NCBI GenBank assembly: GCA_900546645.1
Contig: URDR01000009.1
Coordinates: forward strand, 1 to 47,483
Source of the DNA: an uncultured Bacteroides sp.
GTDB lineage: Bacteria; Bacteroidota; Bacteroidia; Bacteroidales; Bacteroidaceae
Reading direction: 5' to 3'
Length of the DNA: 47,483 nucleotides
Within the stretch, counting starts at the first letter, position 1; each line of letters starts with the position of its first letter. The notes under the pieces are model-generated. The model did not search any database and was not told the origin of the DNA. It saw nothing but the letters and a program-made list of their open reading frames with translations. Below are positions 17,219-26,825 of the stretch, one piece after another. Both the position numbers and the translations under genes were made by a program.

Positions 17219-19204
17219 TATTTTCTTCATCCAGTTGGTTGTAGCACCATTGTCTTGGTAACCGCCACCTACGATGGTTGCTACGCGGGGACTTGCTTCC
17301 CAGTCAACTTCACGCTGGATATAAATCTTGTTGTTACCGATGGTAATCATGTTTTTTGCAGCATCGAAGCTCCAAGTTTGGTCGTTGCCCCAAGCTTCCG
17401 AAGTTACTTTACCGTCGGCACCCAAAGTGATGACTTTGGATTCGTATTGGGTAGCGTTACCATCGCTGGTACTGTTTTTGGCAGTCGGTTTCATTTGAAT
17501 CAACTCCCAGTTACCTTCCAACTCTTCTTTTGCAATAGCCACCTTAGGTACAGCACCGTAACGTTCAGGCATTACGATAGGCCATCCGTCTTCTGTCCAG
17601 AGAATGCTGCGTACATGTCCCATCATGATGGCATTTGAAGCGTTGATACCCGGAACGTCAACGGGGAAACGTCCCTGTGAAGTATAATACCAGTTACCTT
17701 GTCCGTCGTCAAAAATACCACAGTGTGAGATACCTACCCATCCGTTGCTGTTGCTGAATTTGTAAGGAGCAGTCACTACTGGAAGCATTTCTATGCCTGC
17801 TGTAGCTGAATTGCCCTGCATATCTACATACGGTCCTTCAGGACGGTCGGCACGAACCACACGAGTATTATAAGCTACAGCCAACTGTCCGTAAGCCATG
17901 AACATATAATATTTCTGTGTTTGCGGATTGTAGATTACATCCGGACCTTCGGATGCTTGCCAGCGGTTGGTGCTATTTCCACGAGTGGCAACCAGTTTAC
18001 CGAAGCTGTCAATGCTGTTTCCTTCCACAGTCCAAGGTTTAGCCAGCGGAGTAAGCGGCATACCGGTGCTTGGATTGACTTCCAGAGCGGCAAATCCACT
18101 GTGCCATGAGCCGTAAATCAGCCAATGCTTGCCTTCCGGGGTAATGGTATAGGTCGGGTCGATGGCATTGAATTTGAAGTAGGCATCCCAGTCGCCTGTT
18201 CCTCTGCGTCCCCATCCGTTTGCTTCCGTATTGGGCTGGTCGGAAGCAGAGCAAACCACCATACCTTTATCTTCCCATTGATTCGAAGCTGGATTGGAAG
18301 TTTCCATCAATCCGATGAAGGAACGCTCGGTCCATGAATTGTCGAAGTTTTCAGCTGTATTCTTTTTACCGGTCTTGATGTAGTTGTCGATAACCAGACT
18401 ATAGTACATACGGTATAATCCGTTATTTACTTTACGAACTACCGGAGCCCAGTAACCGTAAGATATATCTTCTGCTTTGATGGGATCTAATTTTTTTCCT
18501 TCAGCATTAATCATTTCATTACGATATTCGTTTAGCTTTTCTACAGCCCAAGCCGGAGCCTCTTCCATGGTTGCTCCCAAGTATTCCCAATTTACAAGGT
18601 CTTTTGAGCGGCGGCAATGGAAATGTCCGTGACCTTCGTGTGCATTACCATACGAAGCATCGGTTTGATACATATAGTAATAACCGTCTTCAGCCAGCAT
18701 TACCGAGGGGTCGTGTACGTTAGCCAAGTTCCATTTGCTGTTGTTTTCCCATCCGGCAATGGCGGTATAGTTGTCATCGTAGGTGGGAGCTTCGTAGTCG
18801 GCGAGCTGTTCTTCTAAAGTCTGTGCGCCAGTAGTTGCGGTGAAGGTTTCCGAATAGGTGTAGCGGCTGTTTCCATAAACGAAGGCGCGTACAAAGTATT
18901 CGGTATTTCCTTTCAATCCGGTAATGGTAGCTGTAAAGTTTTCGTCAGCCTCCACCATATTGTCCTTAATAGTAGGAGTCTGATTGGTGAGGCTGTAGCA
19001 GAATCCTCTTTTTACTACGTTCCCTACATTGCCGTCTAAGGTAGCAGTAAGGGTAAGTGAAGTACCTGTGGTGGCAGAGGCAGAAGGTAAGGCAATGGCT
19101 ACATCGCCTTTACTGTTGTATTCGATATTGTCCAAACCGTCGGTGCAGGCAAAGAATGCCATTGCGGTGAACAGGGAGGTCAATATAATGATAGGTTTGT
19201 TCAT
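17210..19204 (-). CDS. Glycoside hydrolase family 43 lipoprotein (arabinanase-like)
   Basis: A surface or periplasmic enzyme, probably an endo-acting alpha-L-arabinanase or related arabinosidase. A lipoprotein signal ends at Cys20 (AMAFFAC). A fibronectin-like beta domain covers about 33-125 (GFCYSLTNQTPTI, TGLKGNTEYFVRAFVYG). The five-bladed GH43 domain follows: VHDPSVML (catalytic base Asp165), GYWAPVV, NAIDPTYTITPEGKHWLIYG (modulating Asp) and ASEGPDVIYN (acid Glu). The last 100 residues (EELEGNWELIQMKP onward) look like the small C-terminal beta domain seen in arabinanase-type GH43 enzymes. 664 residues. Last gene of the PUL; substrate inferred from family only. Confidence 0.88.
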   Translation of the reverse strand: MNKPIIILTSLFTAMAFFACTDGLDNIEYNSKGDVAIALPSASATTGTSLTLTATLDGNVGNVVKRGFCYSLTNQTPTIKDNMVEADENFTATITGLKGNTEYFVRAFVYGNSRYTYSETFTATTGAQTLEEQLADYEAPTYDDNYTAIAGWENNSKWNLANVHDPSVMLAEDGYYYMYQTDASYGNAHEGHGHFHCRRSKDLVNWEYLGATMEEAPAWAVEKLNEYRNEMINAEGKKLDPIKAEDISYGYWAPVVRKVNNGLYRMYYSLVIDNYIKTGKKNTAENFDNSWTERSFIGLMETSNPASNQWEDKGMVVCSASDQPNTEANGWGRRGTGDWDAYFKFNAIDPTYTITPEGKHWLIYGSWHSGFAALEVNPSTGMPLTPLAKPWTVEGNSIDSFGKLVATRGNSTNRWQASEGPDVIYNPQTQKYYMFMAYGQLAVAYNTRVVRADRPEGPYVDMQGNSATAGIEMLPVVTAPYKFSNSNGWVGISHCGIFDDGQGNWYYTSQGRFPVDVPGINASNAIMMGHVRSILWTEDGWPIVMPERYGAVPKVAIAKEELEGNWELIQMKPTAKNSTSDGNATQYESKVITLGADGKVTSEAWGNDQTWSFDAAKNMITIGNNKIYIQREVDWEASPRVATIVGGGYQDNGATTNWMKKINR

Positions 19205-19222
19205 GGATTTGTTTTTTTAGTT

Positions 19223-19259
19223 CCCTACCGCCGCTTTCCTTGTGGAATGGACGGTAGGG
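19223..19259 (-). other. Intercistronic hairpin between the binding-protein and GH43 genes
   Basis: CCCTACCG and CGGTAGGG pair across a 21-base loop in the 69-base gap. No T-run follows on the minus strand, so it looks like an mRNA-stabilising or processing hairpin rather than a terminator. Confidence 0.6.
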
Positions 19260-19273
19260 GATGAGTATAAAGT

Positions 19274-21073
19274 TTATTTATTAAATACGAGGTGACATTT
19301 ATCTACAGTCAAGGCAAAATATAAATCGTTAGCATTTACATCGTTAATGCCCAAGTAATACTGAGTGTAAACAGCTTTGTTCCCTTTCATTACAGCTAAA
19401 ACATCAGCTGTTCCATTTCCGTTGTTTGTAACAAAGATCGTAACTTTTGCTCCATTCATATCTGTAAGCCAAGATGCAGAGTTACCATGTGTGCTATTGT
19501 GGATACAAGCCTCATATCCTTTTCCATCAGGATTATTATCTGTATTCGCATCCCAACCATAGTTGTCTGCACGAACTACTGAATATTCTTTATTCTTGGC
19601 TGCGTTGCGTAATATTACTACAAAGTTATTAAATACGCCGGCTCCAGATGTATAGTTAGTAAATGAAATGGCTTTTGTTTTACCAGATTCTACTTTGAAG
19701 TCATCAGAGTGTGCGCCCCACCATCCTGTACTATTATCTGTAGCACCGACTGTGGGGGTGCTGTTTGTTACTTCTTCATCTGCTTTTTTAACAATAACAT
19801 TTACTTCTACATTTGTCTTTTTCCCATTTTCGGTTGTAATTGTAACAGTTTGTTTACCATTCATCGCAGGAATATGAGAGAACGTGAGCTTGTCTTCTGC
19901 GGTTAAAGTTCTTTTGTTTCCGCTTGTTAGAGTTGCTTCAACTTCCATTCCGGTTGGATCGAAAGCGAGTGTAGCACCGGTTAATGATTCAGTAGCTTTT
20001 GCTGTGTAATACGTATAATTTTGTCTTGTCGGATTAGTGGTTACTTTAATTGAAGCAATTTGTTCAACAACGTTAAACTTCGCATTTGCCATAATCGGAG
20101 CATCGCAGTTTTCACCCTTGAAGGTCTTGTTATAAACGGCAACCAATGCTTTTTCACCCGGTATGATTAAATCAGGAATAGCAGAGAACTGGAGTTCTTC
20201 CGCTTTTACGGTTTTCTTCACACCTTCTTCAAAGGTAACTTCGGCTGTAATGTCTTTTACCACATCTTCCAGTTTGCTTCCGGTTGTTACATTTTTAGGA
20301 ACTCCTGCCAATACCATTGATACTGGATTCTTATCGGCAGCTGAAGTTAAACCGCCAATCGGCTCAATGTTGGTTTGAAGAAATTCGATATATGAGCCTT
20401 CAGGTACAAGGAAGCATCGGATTTGAGTATTGCTTGCATCTGCGTTTAGATTTTCTAATTGATAAGGTTGTTGATAGGTTTTAGTAACAGTCCCATTGGT
20501 CATTTTTACAGTAAAAGCTTCCGCATTCGTACGGTCAATGGTAAGAGTTACTTTGCCACCTAATTTCTGTACATTAGGGTCTTCCTCCTTATCTCCTTCA
20601 GGGCTTAATGGCATTGTACTTGACATATACTGAGCATCAATGTAATCGCCCCACTGAGAGTTTTTTCCTTCAGCTAAGTCAAAGCGAATAGCACCATATT
20701 CTTTATATCCATCTCCACCACGATCAACATCGTTTGTCAAAATGAGGGCAAAGTTCTTATAATATGTATTGTCACCGGGATTGATGTGCAGATTGAATAC
20801 ACCATTCCATTTTTGTCCGTCGGGTACTACATAATATTTAGAGAATGCTTGCCAAAATCCACTGGTGTAATCTGTATTACCAATGGTATATACATCTTCC
20901 AGCATTCCTTCCAGTTCTTCTTCCTCTTGAGGGTCGTTTTTAGAATCTTCTATTTCCTGTATTTTATCGGAAATCCAGTCGGGCGCATTTACATCATAAA
21001 GTTCACCGCCCTCGCAACCTGTCAAAGCGAGTAAACCAAAGGCTGCGTATGCTAATTTCTTGAGTTGTCTCAT
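19274..21073 (-). CDS. Surface glycan-binding lipoprotein with duplicated binding-like modules
   Basis: A 599-residue lipoprotein (lipobox ALTGC, Cys20) placed directly after SusD, where PUL surface glycan-binding proteins are found. The N-terminal module (about 65-235, SGFWQAFSKYYVV, NFALILTND) and the C-terminal module (about 440-599, TGWWGAHSDDFKV, NFVVILRNA) share a pattern and look like copies of one carbohydrate-binding fold. Between them are two bacterial Ig-like domains; the second is clearest (SIKVTTNPTRQNYTYYTAKA to VEVNVIVKK). No catalytic motif is seen. A binding role is inferred from position, lipidation and the aromatic-rich modules. Confidence 0.75.
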   Translation of the reverse strand: MRQLKKLAYAAFGLLALTGCEGGELYDVNAPDWISDKIQEIEDSKNDPQEEEELEGMLEDVYTIGNTDYTSGFWQAFSKYYVVPDGQKWNGVFNLHINPGDNTYYKNFALILTNDVDRGGDGYKEYGAIRFDLAEGKNSQWGDYIDAQYMSSTMPLSPEGDKEEDPNVQKLGGKVTLTIDRTNAEAFTVKMTNGTVTKTYQQPYQLENLNADASNTQIRCFLVPEGSYIEFLQTNIEPIGGLTSAADKNPVSMVLAGVPKNVTTGSKLEDVVKDITAEVTFEEGVKKTVKAEELQFSAIPDLIIPGEKALVAVYNKTFKGENCDAPIMANAKFNVVEQIASIKVTTNPTRQNYTYYTAKATESLTGATLAFDPTGMEVEATLTSGNKRTLTAEDKLTFSHIPAMNGKQTVTITTENGKKTNVEVNVIVKKADEEVTNSTPTVGATDNSTGWWGAHSDDFKVESGKTKAISFTNYTSGAGVFNNFVVILRNAAKNKEYSVVRADNYGWDANTDNNPDGKGYEACIHNSTHGNSASWLTDMNGAKVTIFVTNNGNGTADVLAVMKGNKAVYTQYYLGINDVNANDLYFALTVDKCHLVFNK

Positions 21074-21105
21074 TGTCTTAAATTTAAAAAGGTAATTGAA
21101 TTAAG

Positions 21106-21154
21106 GTTTCTCCCCTTGAGGTAGCTCCCTATCGGGGTCCGACGGGGGAGAAAC
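21106..21154 (-). other. Intercistronic hairpin between susD and the binding-protein gene
   Basis: GTTTCTCCCC (21106-21115) pairs with GGGGAGAAAC (21145-21154) around an inner GC-rich loop. There is no T-run, so partial termination or differential mRNA decay is more likely than a full stop. Confidence 0.6.
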
Positions 21155-21172
21155 TATTCTTTGGGTCTGTTT

Positions 21173-22921
21173 TTAATTGTTTAAATCTACAACCGGACGT
21201 ACTGACCAGCCTTTTTCCTTGAAATAAGCTGTGTTGTCAGAACTGTTGTTAGCTGAGTTTCCTTCCAAGTTCGGATTCTTGTTCATCAGTGACTGTACGA
21301 TAGGCAAGAACTCATGACCCGGGCGGAAGGTGTTATAGGTACTCTTCAGTTCCTTGTTGGTAGCTATATCGCTGTAGCTTACCGGTTCCTTGATGTCTTG
21401 GGTAGAAAGGCGTACGGTTCCGTGTTCTTTCAACTGCTGCAAGCGCCCCTGGTCATAGAAGAATCCCCAACGGATGAGGTCGAAACCTCTACCGAACTCG
21501 CATCCGAATTCTTTCGGGCGTTCTACGTTGGCAATCTGTTCAAACAGTTTGTCGGCTGTATCGAAGTCTTCCAATTCCAAATCTTTCAAGTTTGCACGGC
21601 GACGCACTTCATTAATCCAGTCGATAGCCTGCTGGGTCGGTCCGTTTACTTCGTTTTCACATTCGGCAGCGCGGAGCAATACATCTGAGTAACGCATCAT
21701 GCGCAGGTTAATACCGTCTTTCAAACCAGTAATCACGGTGCTGTATAAGCCGGTACGCAGGTTGGTAAACTTGGCGATGGGCAGACCACCGAAGGTTTTA
21801 TTAGTTATTAGGTCTTTGTCTGCTTTAAGTTCGTGTGTATAAGCCACATTTCCGTATTCAAAGCCTTCCCAGTCAGTTTCATAGGTACCGATAGTCCAGT
21901 AGAGACGTGGGTCAAGCTTGCCTTCAGTAGTACGTTCTTGTTTGAAGAGCTGATACAGCCAGGGAGAAGCAGCAATATCTGCCCAACCTCCATATTCACC
22001 CGGACCGAAGTTACTCTCGATAGCTGAACCTTGGCTGGCATTCGGACTGGTGTTTACCGGAGTCCATTCGTCATCGGGTCCTTGGTTGCCGTAGTCCAAA
22101 TATTGCACTTCGAACAAGCTTTCATCGTTATTCTCGTAAGCCGTTCCTTCGCGGAAATTATCTCCGTAATTGTCCATCAGGCGGTATGTACCATATTTCT
22201 TGTCAATGATGTCTTTCAAAACGGTGAGTGCTTCGCTGTATTTATGGCGTACCATGAGTGTACGGGCATAATAACCGGCTGCCGATCCACAAGTAGCGCG
22301 TCCGCCTGCCCATTCAGAGCCTGTATCACGTGAAGGCAGCAAGTCTTTGGCTTCACTGAAATCCTTTTCTACTTGATCAAGCACTTCATCGTAGGTGCTG
22401 TTCTTTCCATACAGACCGTCAAGTGAAGAATAGGTTTCATAGTCGGTAATAAGTGGCGGATTCTGATAATATCCAGCCAAGTTATAGTAAGCCAGACCAC
22501 GGAGGAAGAGCATCTGTCCTTTGATATGCTTCATCTTTTCAGTGAGTTGGCTGTTGTCTTCTCCACAGCGAGAGAGAGCAAAGTTACAAACGTTGATGGT
22601 ATAATACCATTCACGCCACGGCCACCAGGTAATATCAGAAGTTACTTCTGCATTCATATCATCGAAGGGCAGATACCATACCTGAGAAGCATTCCATGCC
22701 TCATCGCCTCGGCATACATCAATGGTGTAACCTACGCGGGCATATGAACCCTCCATGCGGATGTGGTTATAGGCAGCAATCACACTTTCCTCTAAGTCGT
22801 CGGCATTGAATCCGAAAGTGCTTGAGGTCTGTTGGTTGGGATTCAGCAGCTCCAATTTGTCTGCGCAGGAAGATGCGCCAAGTCCCAATAAGAGAATGAG
22901 TGAGTATTTATATAGTTTCAT
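21173..22921 (-). CDS. SusD/RagB family nutrient-binding outer-membrane lipoprotein
   Basis: Glycan-binding lid of the SusC transporter. A lipoprotein signal ends at Cys19 (GLGASSCADK). The helical TPR-like N-terminal half contains KGQMLFLRGLAYYNLAGYYQNPPLI, the standard SusD RagB block. The C-terminal half holds LRYSDVLL-like RMMRYSDVLLRAAECENEV, then INEVRRRANL and KEFGCEFGRGFDLIRW. At 582 residues it is of normal length. It starts 24 bases after SusC ends, so the two are co-transcribed and form one complex. Confidence 0.95.
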   Translation of the reverse strand: MKLYKYSLILLLGLGASSCADKLELLNPNQQTSSTFGFNADDLEESVIAAYNHIRMEGSYARVGYTIDVCRGDEAWNASQVWYLPFDDMNAEVTSDITWWPWREWYYTINVCNFALSRCGEDNSQLTEKMKHIKGQMLFLRGLAYYNLAGYYQNPPLITDYETYSSLDGLYGKNSTYDEVLDQVEKDFSEAKDLLPSRDTGSEWAGGRATCGSAAGYYARTLMVRHKYSEALTVLKDIIDKKYGTYRLMDNYGDNFREGTAYENNDESLFEVQYLDYGNQGPDDEWTPVNTSPNASQGSAIESNFGPGEYGGWADIAASPWLYQLFKQERTTEGKLDPRLYWTIGTYETDWEGFEYGNVAYTHELKADKDLITNKTFGGLPIAKFTNLRTGLYSTVITGLKDGINLRMMRYSDVLLRAAECENEVNGPTQQAIDWINEVRRRANLKDLELEDFDTADKLFEQIANVERPKEFGCEFGRGFDLIRWGFFYDQGRLQQLKEHGTVRLSTQDIKEPVSYSDIATNKELKSTYNTFRPGHEFLPIVQSLMNKNPNLEGNSANNSSDNTAYFKEKGWSVRPVVDLNN

Positions 22922-22944
22922 AACTTATGTTTTTAGTAATTAGA

Positions 22945-25900
22945 TTAGAAAGTGAAGTGAACGCCACACATAAAGGTGCGTGCGGTAGGATACGAACAGA
23001 AGTTGTAACCCGGAGTGAAAGTTCCTCCTGCAAAGTCTACGTTATATCCGTGATAACCGGTGAAGGTGTGAAGGTTTTGTGCCGACACGTAAAGACGGAC
23101 ATCGGATACATATTTGCCGAACCAGCTGTTAGGGAAGTTATAGCCTAATTCAATGTTGGCAATCTTCCAGTAAGCAGCATTCTGGATTTTTCGTGAACTG
23201 AACAAGTCGTTCCAGCCTAAGCTTGCACTGTTGGTTACATAGGTACGCGGAACATTTGAGATATAAGTTCCGTCTTCGCTGAAGCGGTTGGCATCGAGCA
23301 TGGCAACATCTTTGTTACCCCATCCGTAGCAAGAGCTCAGTGAGTTATAAATATCATCGCTTACATGGTAGTTGAATGCACCGAAAGTAGCAATGCTTAA
23401 GTCAAAGCGTTTGTATTCGAAGCGTGCGTTCAAACCGAAATGAACTTTTGCCATACCGCTTCCCAATACCACTTGGTCGTTTGCATCAACTTTACCATCG
23501 TTGTTCACGTCTTTATACAGACAGTCACCCACGTTGGCGCCTTCTTGAGTAGCATGGTTGTCGAGGTCGGCTTGTGTACGGGCAATACCTTCGTATTCCC
23601 ATCCGTAGAACTGACCGATTTCTTCGCCTACCTTGGTGATATAAGCTCCGGAGATAAATGATTCTGTGCCGAATCCCAAGGAAGTTACTTTGTTTTTCAC
23701 GGTGCTCAGGTTACCCGAGAATTCATATTTGAAATCGTGGTCACGGTTGCGGTAAGTAGCTGAGAACTCGAAACCGGAGTTGTTCATAGAGGCTGCGTTC
23801 ATGGTTACAGTAGTGTTTGATACACCAGCCTGTTCAGGTACCGGAACTGCATAAAGCAAGTCTTCGTTGGTGTTTTTATACCATTCAGCAGTAAATTCCA
23901 GGCGGTTGTTGAAGAATGCAAGGTCCACGCCTACGTTGTAAGTTTTCTTCTTTTCCCATGCCAGATTGTTATCCACAAAAGTAGATACAGCTGAACCGGT
24001 AACTGTGGTACCATTGAAGTTGTACGTCATGTTGTTGCGGTTCATTACTGCCTGATACATGTATTCACCGATGTTTTCGTTACCCAGTTCACCATAGCTG
24101 GCACGAACCTTGAACATGTTTACGATGTCATGGCTGAACGGGAAGAATTTTTCCTTATCAAAGCGCCATCCCAAAGAAACAGAAGGGAATGTTCCCCAAC
24201 GGATTTTATTTGACAGACGAGAACTTCCGTCGCGACGAACCGTAGCCGAGAACAGATAGCGGTCATCGTAATTGTAGTTGATACGGCCGATGTATGACAA
24301 GATAGCATGTTTGTATTCATAGCTTTCAGAGAAAGTGTCGGCACCGTTCTGAAGCTGTAGGAAGTAGGGTTCAGTGAAGTTGATACCCCATCCGGTAAGC
24401 AGGTCGGTATTTTCTTCTTCATAAGTCTGACCGGCAATTACGTTGATGTGATGTTTGCCGATTGTACCGTCGTAAGTAAGCACGTTTTCAATCAAGGCAT
24501 CCGAGTAGTTACGTGAACCTTTGGTCAAACGTTCGTTGCTCTTGGCTAGATATACACGGTTACTCTGTACCCATGCCGGAATCCAAGTGAAGTCCTTGCA
24601 GAAGGTCTTGCTATAAGAAAGGTTAATCTTATAATTGAGTTTGTGATTCTTGCTTTCGAAGCCAAACATTTTGAATAAATCTACGTCAGCCGAGCCGGTA
24701 CCTACGAAGCGGTCTACACGTGTGTTACGTTTCAGCAGGTTGTTTACCAGCAAGGGGTTGGATGCAGAGATATCTCCGTGTACAGTGTCATAATATACAC
24801 CATATCCGTATGCGTCATAGTTGAAGTTGTTGGCAATACCTACCAAGTTGTCAAGCACCCAAGTTTCGTTGTCGTAAGCCTTGATGGTAGGCTGCATCAG
24901 CAAGGTTCCGCGCAATACGTTGGTTACGTCGCCATATAATCCCTGTACATATTCAGAAGCGTTTGACAAACCCATGTTGTCTTGGTCAGAGTGTGAATAA
25001 ACCACGCTGGTCTGGAATTTGATGAACTTGGTATCCATCGTGTTGTTTACACGGGCAGTGTAACGTTCGTAGTTCGGACCTGCACCTTCAAGTGTTCCTT
25101 TCTGGTTAAAGTAGTCTAATGAGATATTATAGGTATTGTTGGCTCCACCTCCTGAAAGGTTTACGTTGTGGTTCTGGCGGATACCTGTTTTGAATACTTC
25201 TTTAAACCAGTTGGTGTTGGTGTTATCCTGGAACTGGTATTTCCCGGTTTCAGGATTGAGTTTATAACCTGATGGCAACGGCGTATTTGAGTTGGCACAA
25301 GCTTGAGCCAGATATTCGCTGTATTGGTTTGCATCCATTACATCATATACGTTGTCAGGGATAATATCCATACCCACATATCCGTTATAATTTACTTTCA
25401 GCGGCTGGTCTTTCTGTCCGCGTTTGGTAGTGATGATGATTACACCATTAGCTGCACGTGAACCATAGATAGCTGCAGCTGAAGCATCTTTCAATACCTG
25501 AATGGTTTCAATATCGTTTGAAGAGAAGTCGCGGATAGAAGTTCCCATAGGTACACCATCGATTACATAAAGAGGAGCAGTGCTACCAAATGAACCGACA
25601 CCACGGATACGTACGGTAGGGTCTGCACCCGGCTGTCCGTCTGAGGTAATCTGTACACCAGAAACTTTACCTTCAAGCATGGTGGATATATTAGAGTTGG
25701 ATGTTTGTTTCAAGGCTTCTGCATCGACGATAGCTACTGAGCCGGTCAAGTCAGACTTTTTCTGTGTACCGTAACCTACTACGACTACTTGCTCCAACAT
25801 TAAGTCATCGGTTTGTAACTGGATGGGGTCAAGAATAGCACGATTGCGAACTGCAATTTCACGTTCTTTGTAACCTACATAACTGATAATAAGCGTAGCG

Positions 25901-26136
25901 TTTCCGGCAACTTCCAACTGAAAGTTTCCGTCTAAATCGGTGGTTGTTCCACCTTGTCCGTTTTTGATTCGAACTGTTGCTCCTAACAAAGGTTCACCCA
26001 TTTCGTCGACAACTTGACCACGGACCTTTATAGTCGGTGATTGTGCCACGGCTGCCATGGCAGGTGTGGGAAGCACCGTTGTACCGCCAAGGATACACAT
26101 ACCAAGCATTGCGGAGAAAATAAATTGTTTTTTCAT
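22945..26136 (-). CDS. SusC/RagA family TonB-linked outer-membrane transporter
   Basis: Imports oligosaccharides across the outer membrane together with SusD. A signal peptide (about 1-30) is followed by the carboxypeptidase-regulatory-like domain (about 37-110, VRGQVVDEMGEPLLGATVRI), a TonB box (LEQVVVVGYGTQKK), the plug (TSNSNISTMLEGKVSGVQI; VRIRGVGSFG; VLKDASAAAIYGSRAANGV) and a 22-strand barrel that ends in FMCGVHFTF with a terminal aromatic. The 1063 residues are typical. First gene of the PUL; no anti-sigma-interacting N-terminal extension is present, which fits control by a hybrid two-component system rather than an ECF sigma factor. Confidence 0.96.
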   Translation of the reverse strand: MKKQFIFSAMLGMCILGGTTVLPTPAMAAVAQSPTIKVRGQVVDEMGEPLLGATVRIKNGQGGTTTDLDGNFQLEVAGNATLIISYVGYKEREIAVRNRAILDPIQLQTDDLMLEQVVVVGYGTQKKSDLTGSVAIVDAEALKQTSNSNISTMLEGKVSGVQITSDGQPGADPTVRIRGVGSFGSTAPLYVIDGVPMGTSIRDFSSNDIETIQVLKDASAAAIYGSRAANGVIIITTKRGQKDQPLKVNYNGYVGMDIIPDNVYDVMDANQYSEYLAQACANSNTPLPSGYKLNPETGKYQFQDNTNTNWFKEVFKTGIRQNHNVNLSGGGANNTYNISLDYFNQKGTLEGAGPNYERYTARVNNTMDTKFIKFQTSVVYSHSDQDNMGLSNASEYVQGLYGDVTNVLRGTLLMQPTIKAYDNETWVLDNLVGIANNFNYDAYGYGVYYDTVHGDISASNPLLVNNLLKRNTRVDRFVGTGSADVDLFKMFGFESKNHKLNYKINLSYSKTFCKDFTWIPAWVQSNRVYLAKSNERLTKGSRNYSDALIENVLTYDGTIGKHHINVIAGQTYEEENTDLLTGWGINFTEPYFLQLQNGADTFSESYEYKHAILSYIGRINYNYDDRYLFSATVRRDGSSRLSNKIRWGTFPSVSLGWRFDKEKFFPFSHDIVNMFKVRASYGELGNENIGEYMYQAVMNRNNMTYNFNGTTVTGSAVSTFVDNNLAWEKKKTYNVGVDLAFFNNRLEFTAEWYKNTNEDLLYAVPVPEQAGVSNTTVTMNAASMNNSGFEFSATYRNRDHDFKYEFSGNLSTVKNKVTSLGFGTESFISGAYITKVGEEIGQFYGWEYEGIARTQADLDNHATQEGANVGDCLYKDVNNDGKVDANDQVVLGSGMAKVHFGLNARFEYKRFDLSIATFGAFNYHVSDDIYNSLSSCYGWGNKDVAMLDANRFSEDGTYISNVPRTYVTNSASLGWNDLFSSRKIQNAAYWKIANIELGYNFPNSWFGKYVSDVRLYVSAQNLHTFTGYHGYNVDFAGGTFTPGYNFCSYPTARTFMCGVHFTF

Positions 26137-26417
26137 CTTTAGTGGTATTAAATTTAAATTATTTAAATAAGCAGATTAAAAATGTTTTGTATAGTTTCAG
26201 TTAGACGTTCAATTCAGTTTAACTTCTGTTGATTCATCCTTTGTTTTGTGCTTGATGGAGAGCAGAGGTATTTTATCAACTGAAAGCTCCGTGCTTACTT
26301 TATATTAAAGGTGGATGAGGCTTGAAGCGCTTGTAAGTAGAGACGCTTGTTGCTCGTTGGTTGTTTTTCATAATAGTTCCGATATTAGTTATTTGATATA
26401 TTTTTTTAGAACTTTTC

Positions 26418-26426
26418 GCAAATGTA
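26418..26426 (-). promoter_or_regulatory. Promoter -7 box of the PUL
   Basis: Minus-strand TACATTTGC matches TAnnTTTG. Transcription would start near 26411 and leave a leader of about 275 bases before SusC, unusually long. Confidence 0.65.
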
Positions 26427-26446
26427 CGTATATTGTAATAATAGGG

Positions 26447-26480
26447 GGTGGACAAAATGAAAATAAAGGTGGACAAATGG
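26447..26480 (-). promoter_or_regulatory. Two direct repeats, likely regulator operator of the PUL
   Basis: GGTGGACAAAATG (26447-26459) and GGTGGACAAATGG (26468-26480) repeat at 21 bp, two helical turns, just upstream of the -35 region of the PUL promoter. That layout suits a dimeric AraC-type DNA-binding domain of a hybrid two-component regulator. The rest of the gap 26137-26825 holds no credible gene. Confidence 0.6.
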
Positions 26481-26748
26481 ACTTTATGAACTGGAAGGTT
26501 GAAGCTTGTAAAAATGTCTCGTGTTTTTATATCTCAGAATATCAGTTGTTTATAATGCAGACTTTTGGACTTAAATAGAAACGAGAAGAAAGTTTGTCTA
26601 GGTGCAATGTTTTTTTCTTATGTTACTTGTTTCATGAATAGACATAGATAGAAGCGGGCTTCATAGCGGCTGTTTAGACAGTCAGAAAATAGGTTGTTTT
26701 AACTTGATTGGAAGGTAGGGTGTTGCTTTTTGTTTGTAGAGCGGAGTA

Positions 26749-26782
26749 CAAAAAAAGAGGCACTTCTCGCGAGGTGCCTCTT
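26749..26782 (-). terminator. Terminator of the DUF3836 gene
   Basis: GAGGCAC and GTGCCTC pair, and on the minus strand the stem is followed by TTTTTTTGTAC. Confidence 0.85.
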
Positions 26783-26825
26783 GTAAAAGAGAGTTTATGA
26801 GTTTTATGTTATTTTTGTAGAGAGT

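Noticed and set aside
26315..26578. 87-codon frame in the PUL upstream gap
   Set aside because: It covers the PUL promoter and its direct repeats on the opposite strand, with no recognisable sequence.
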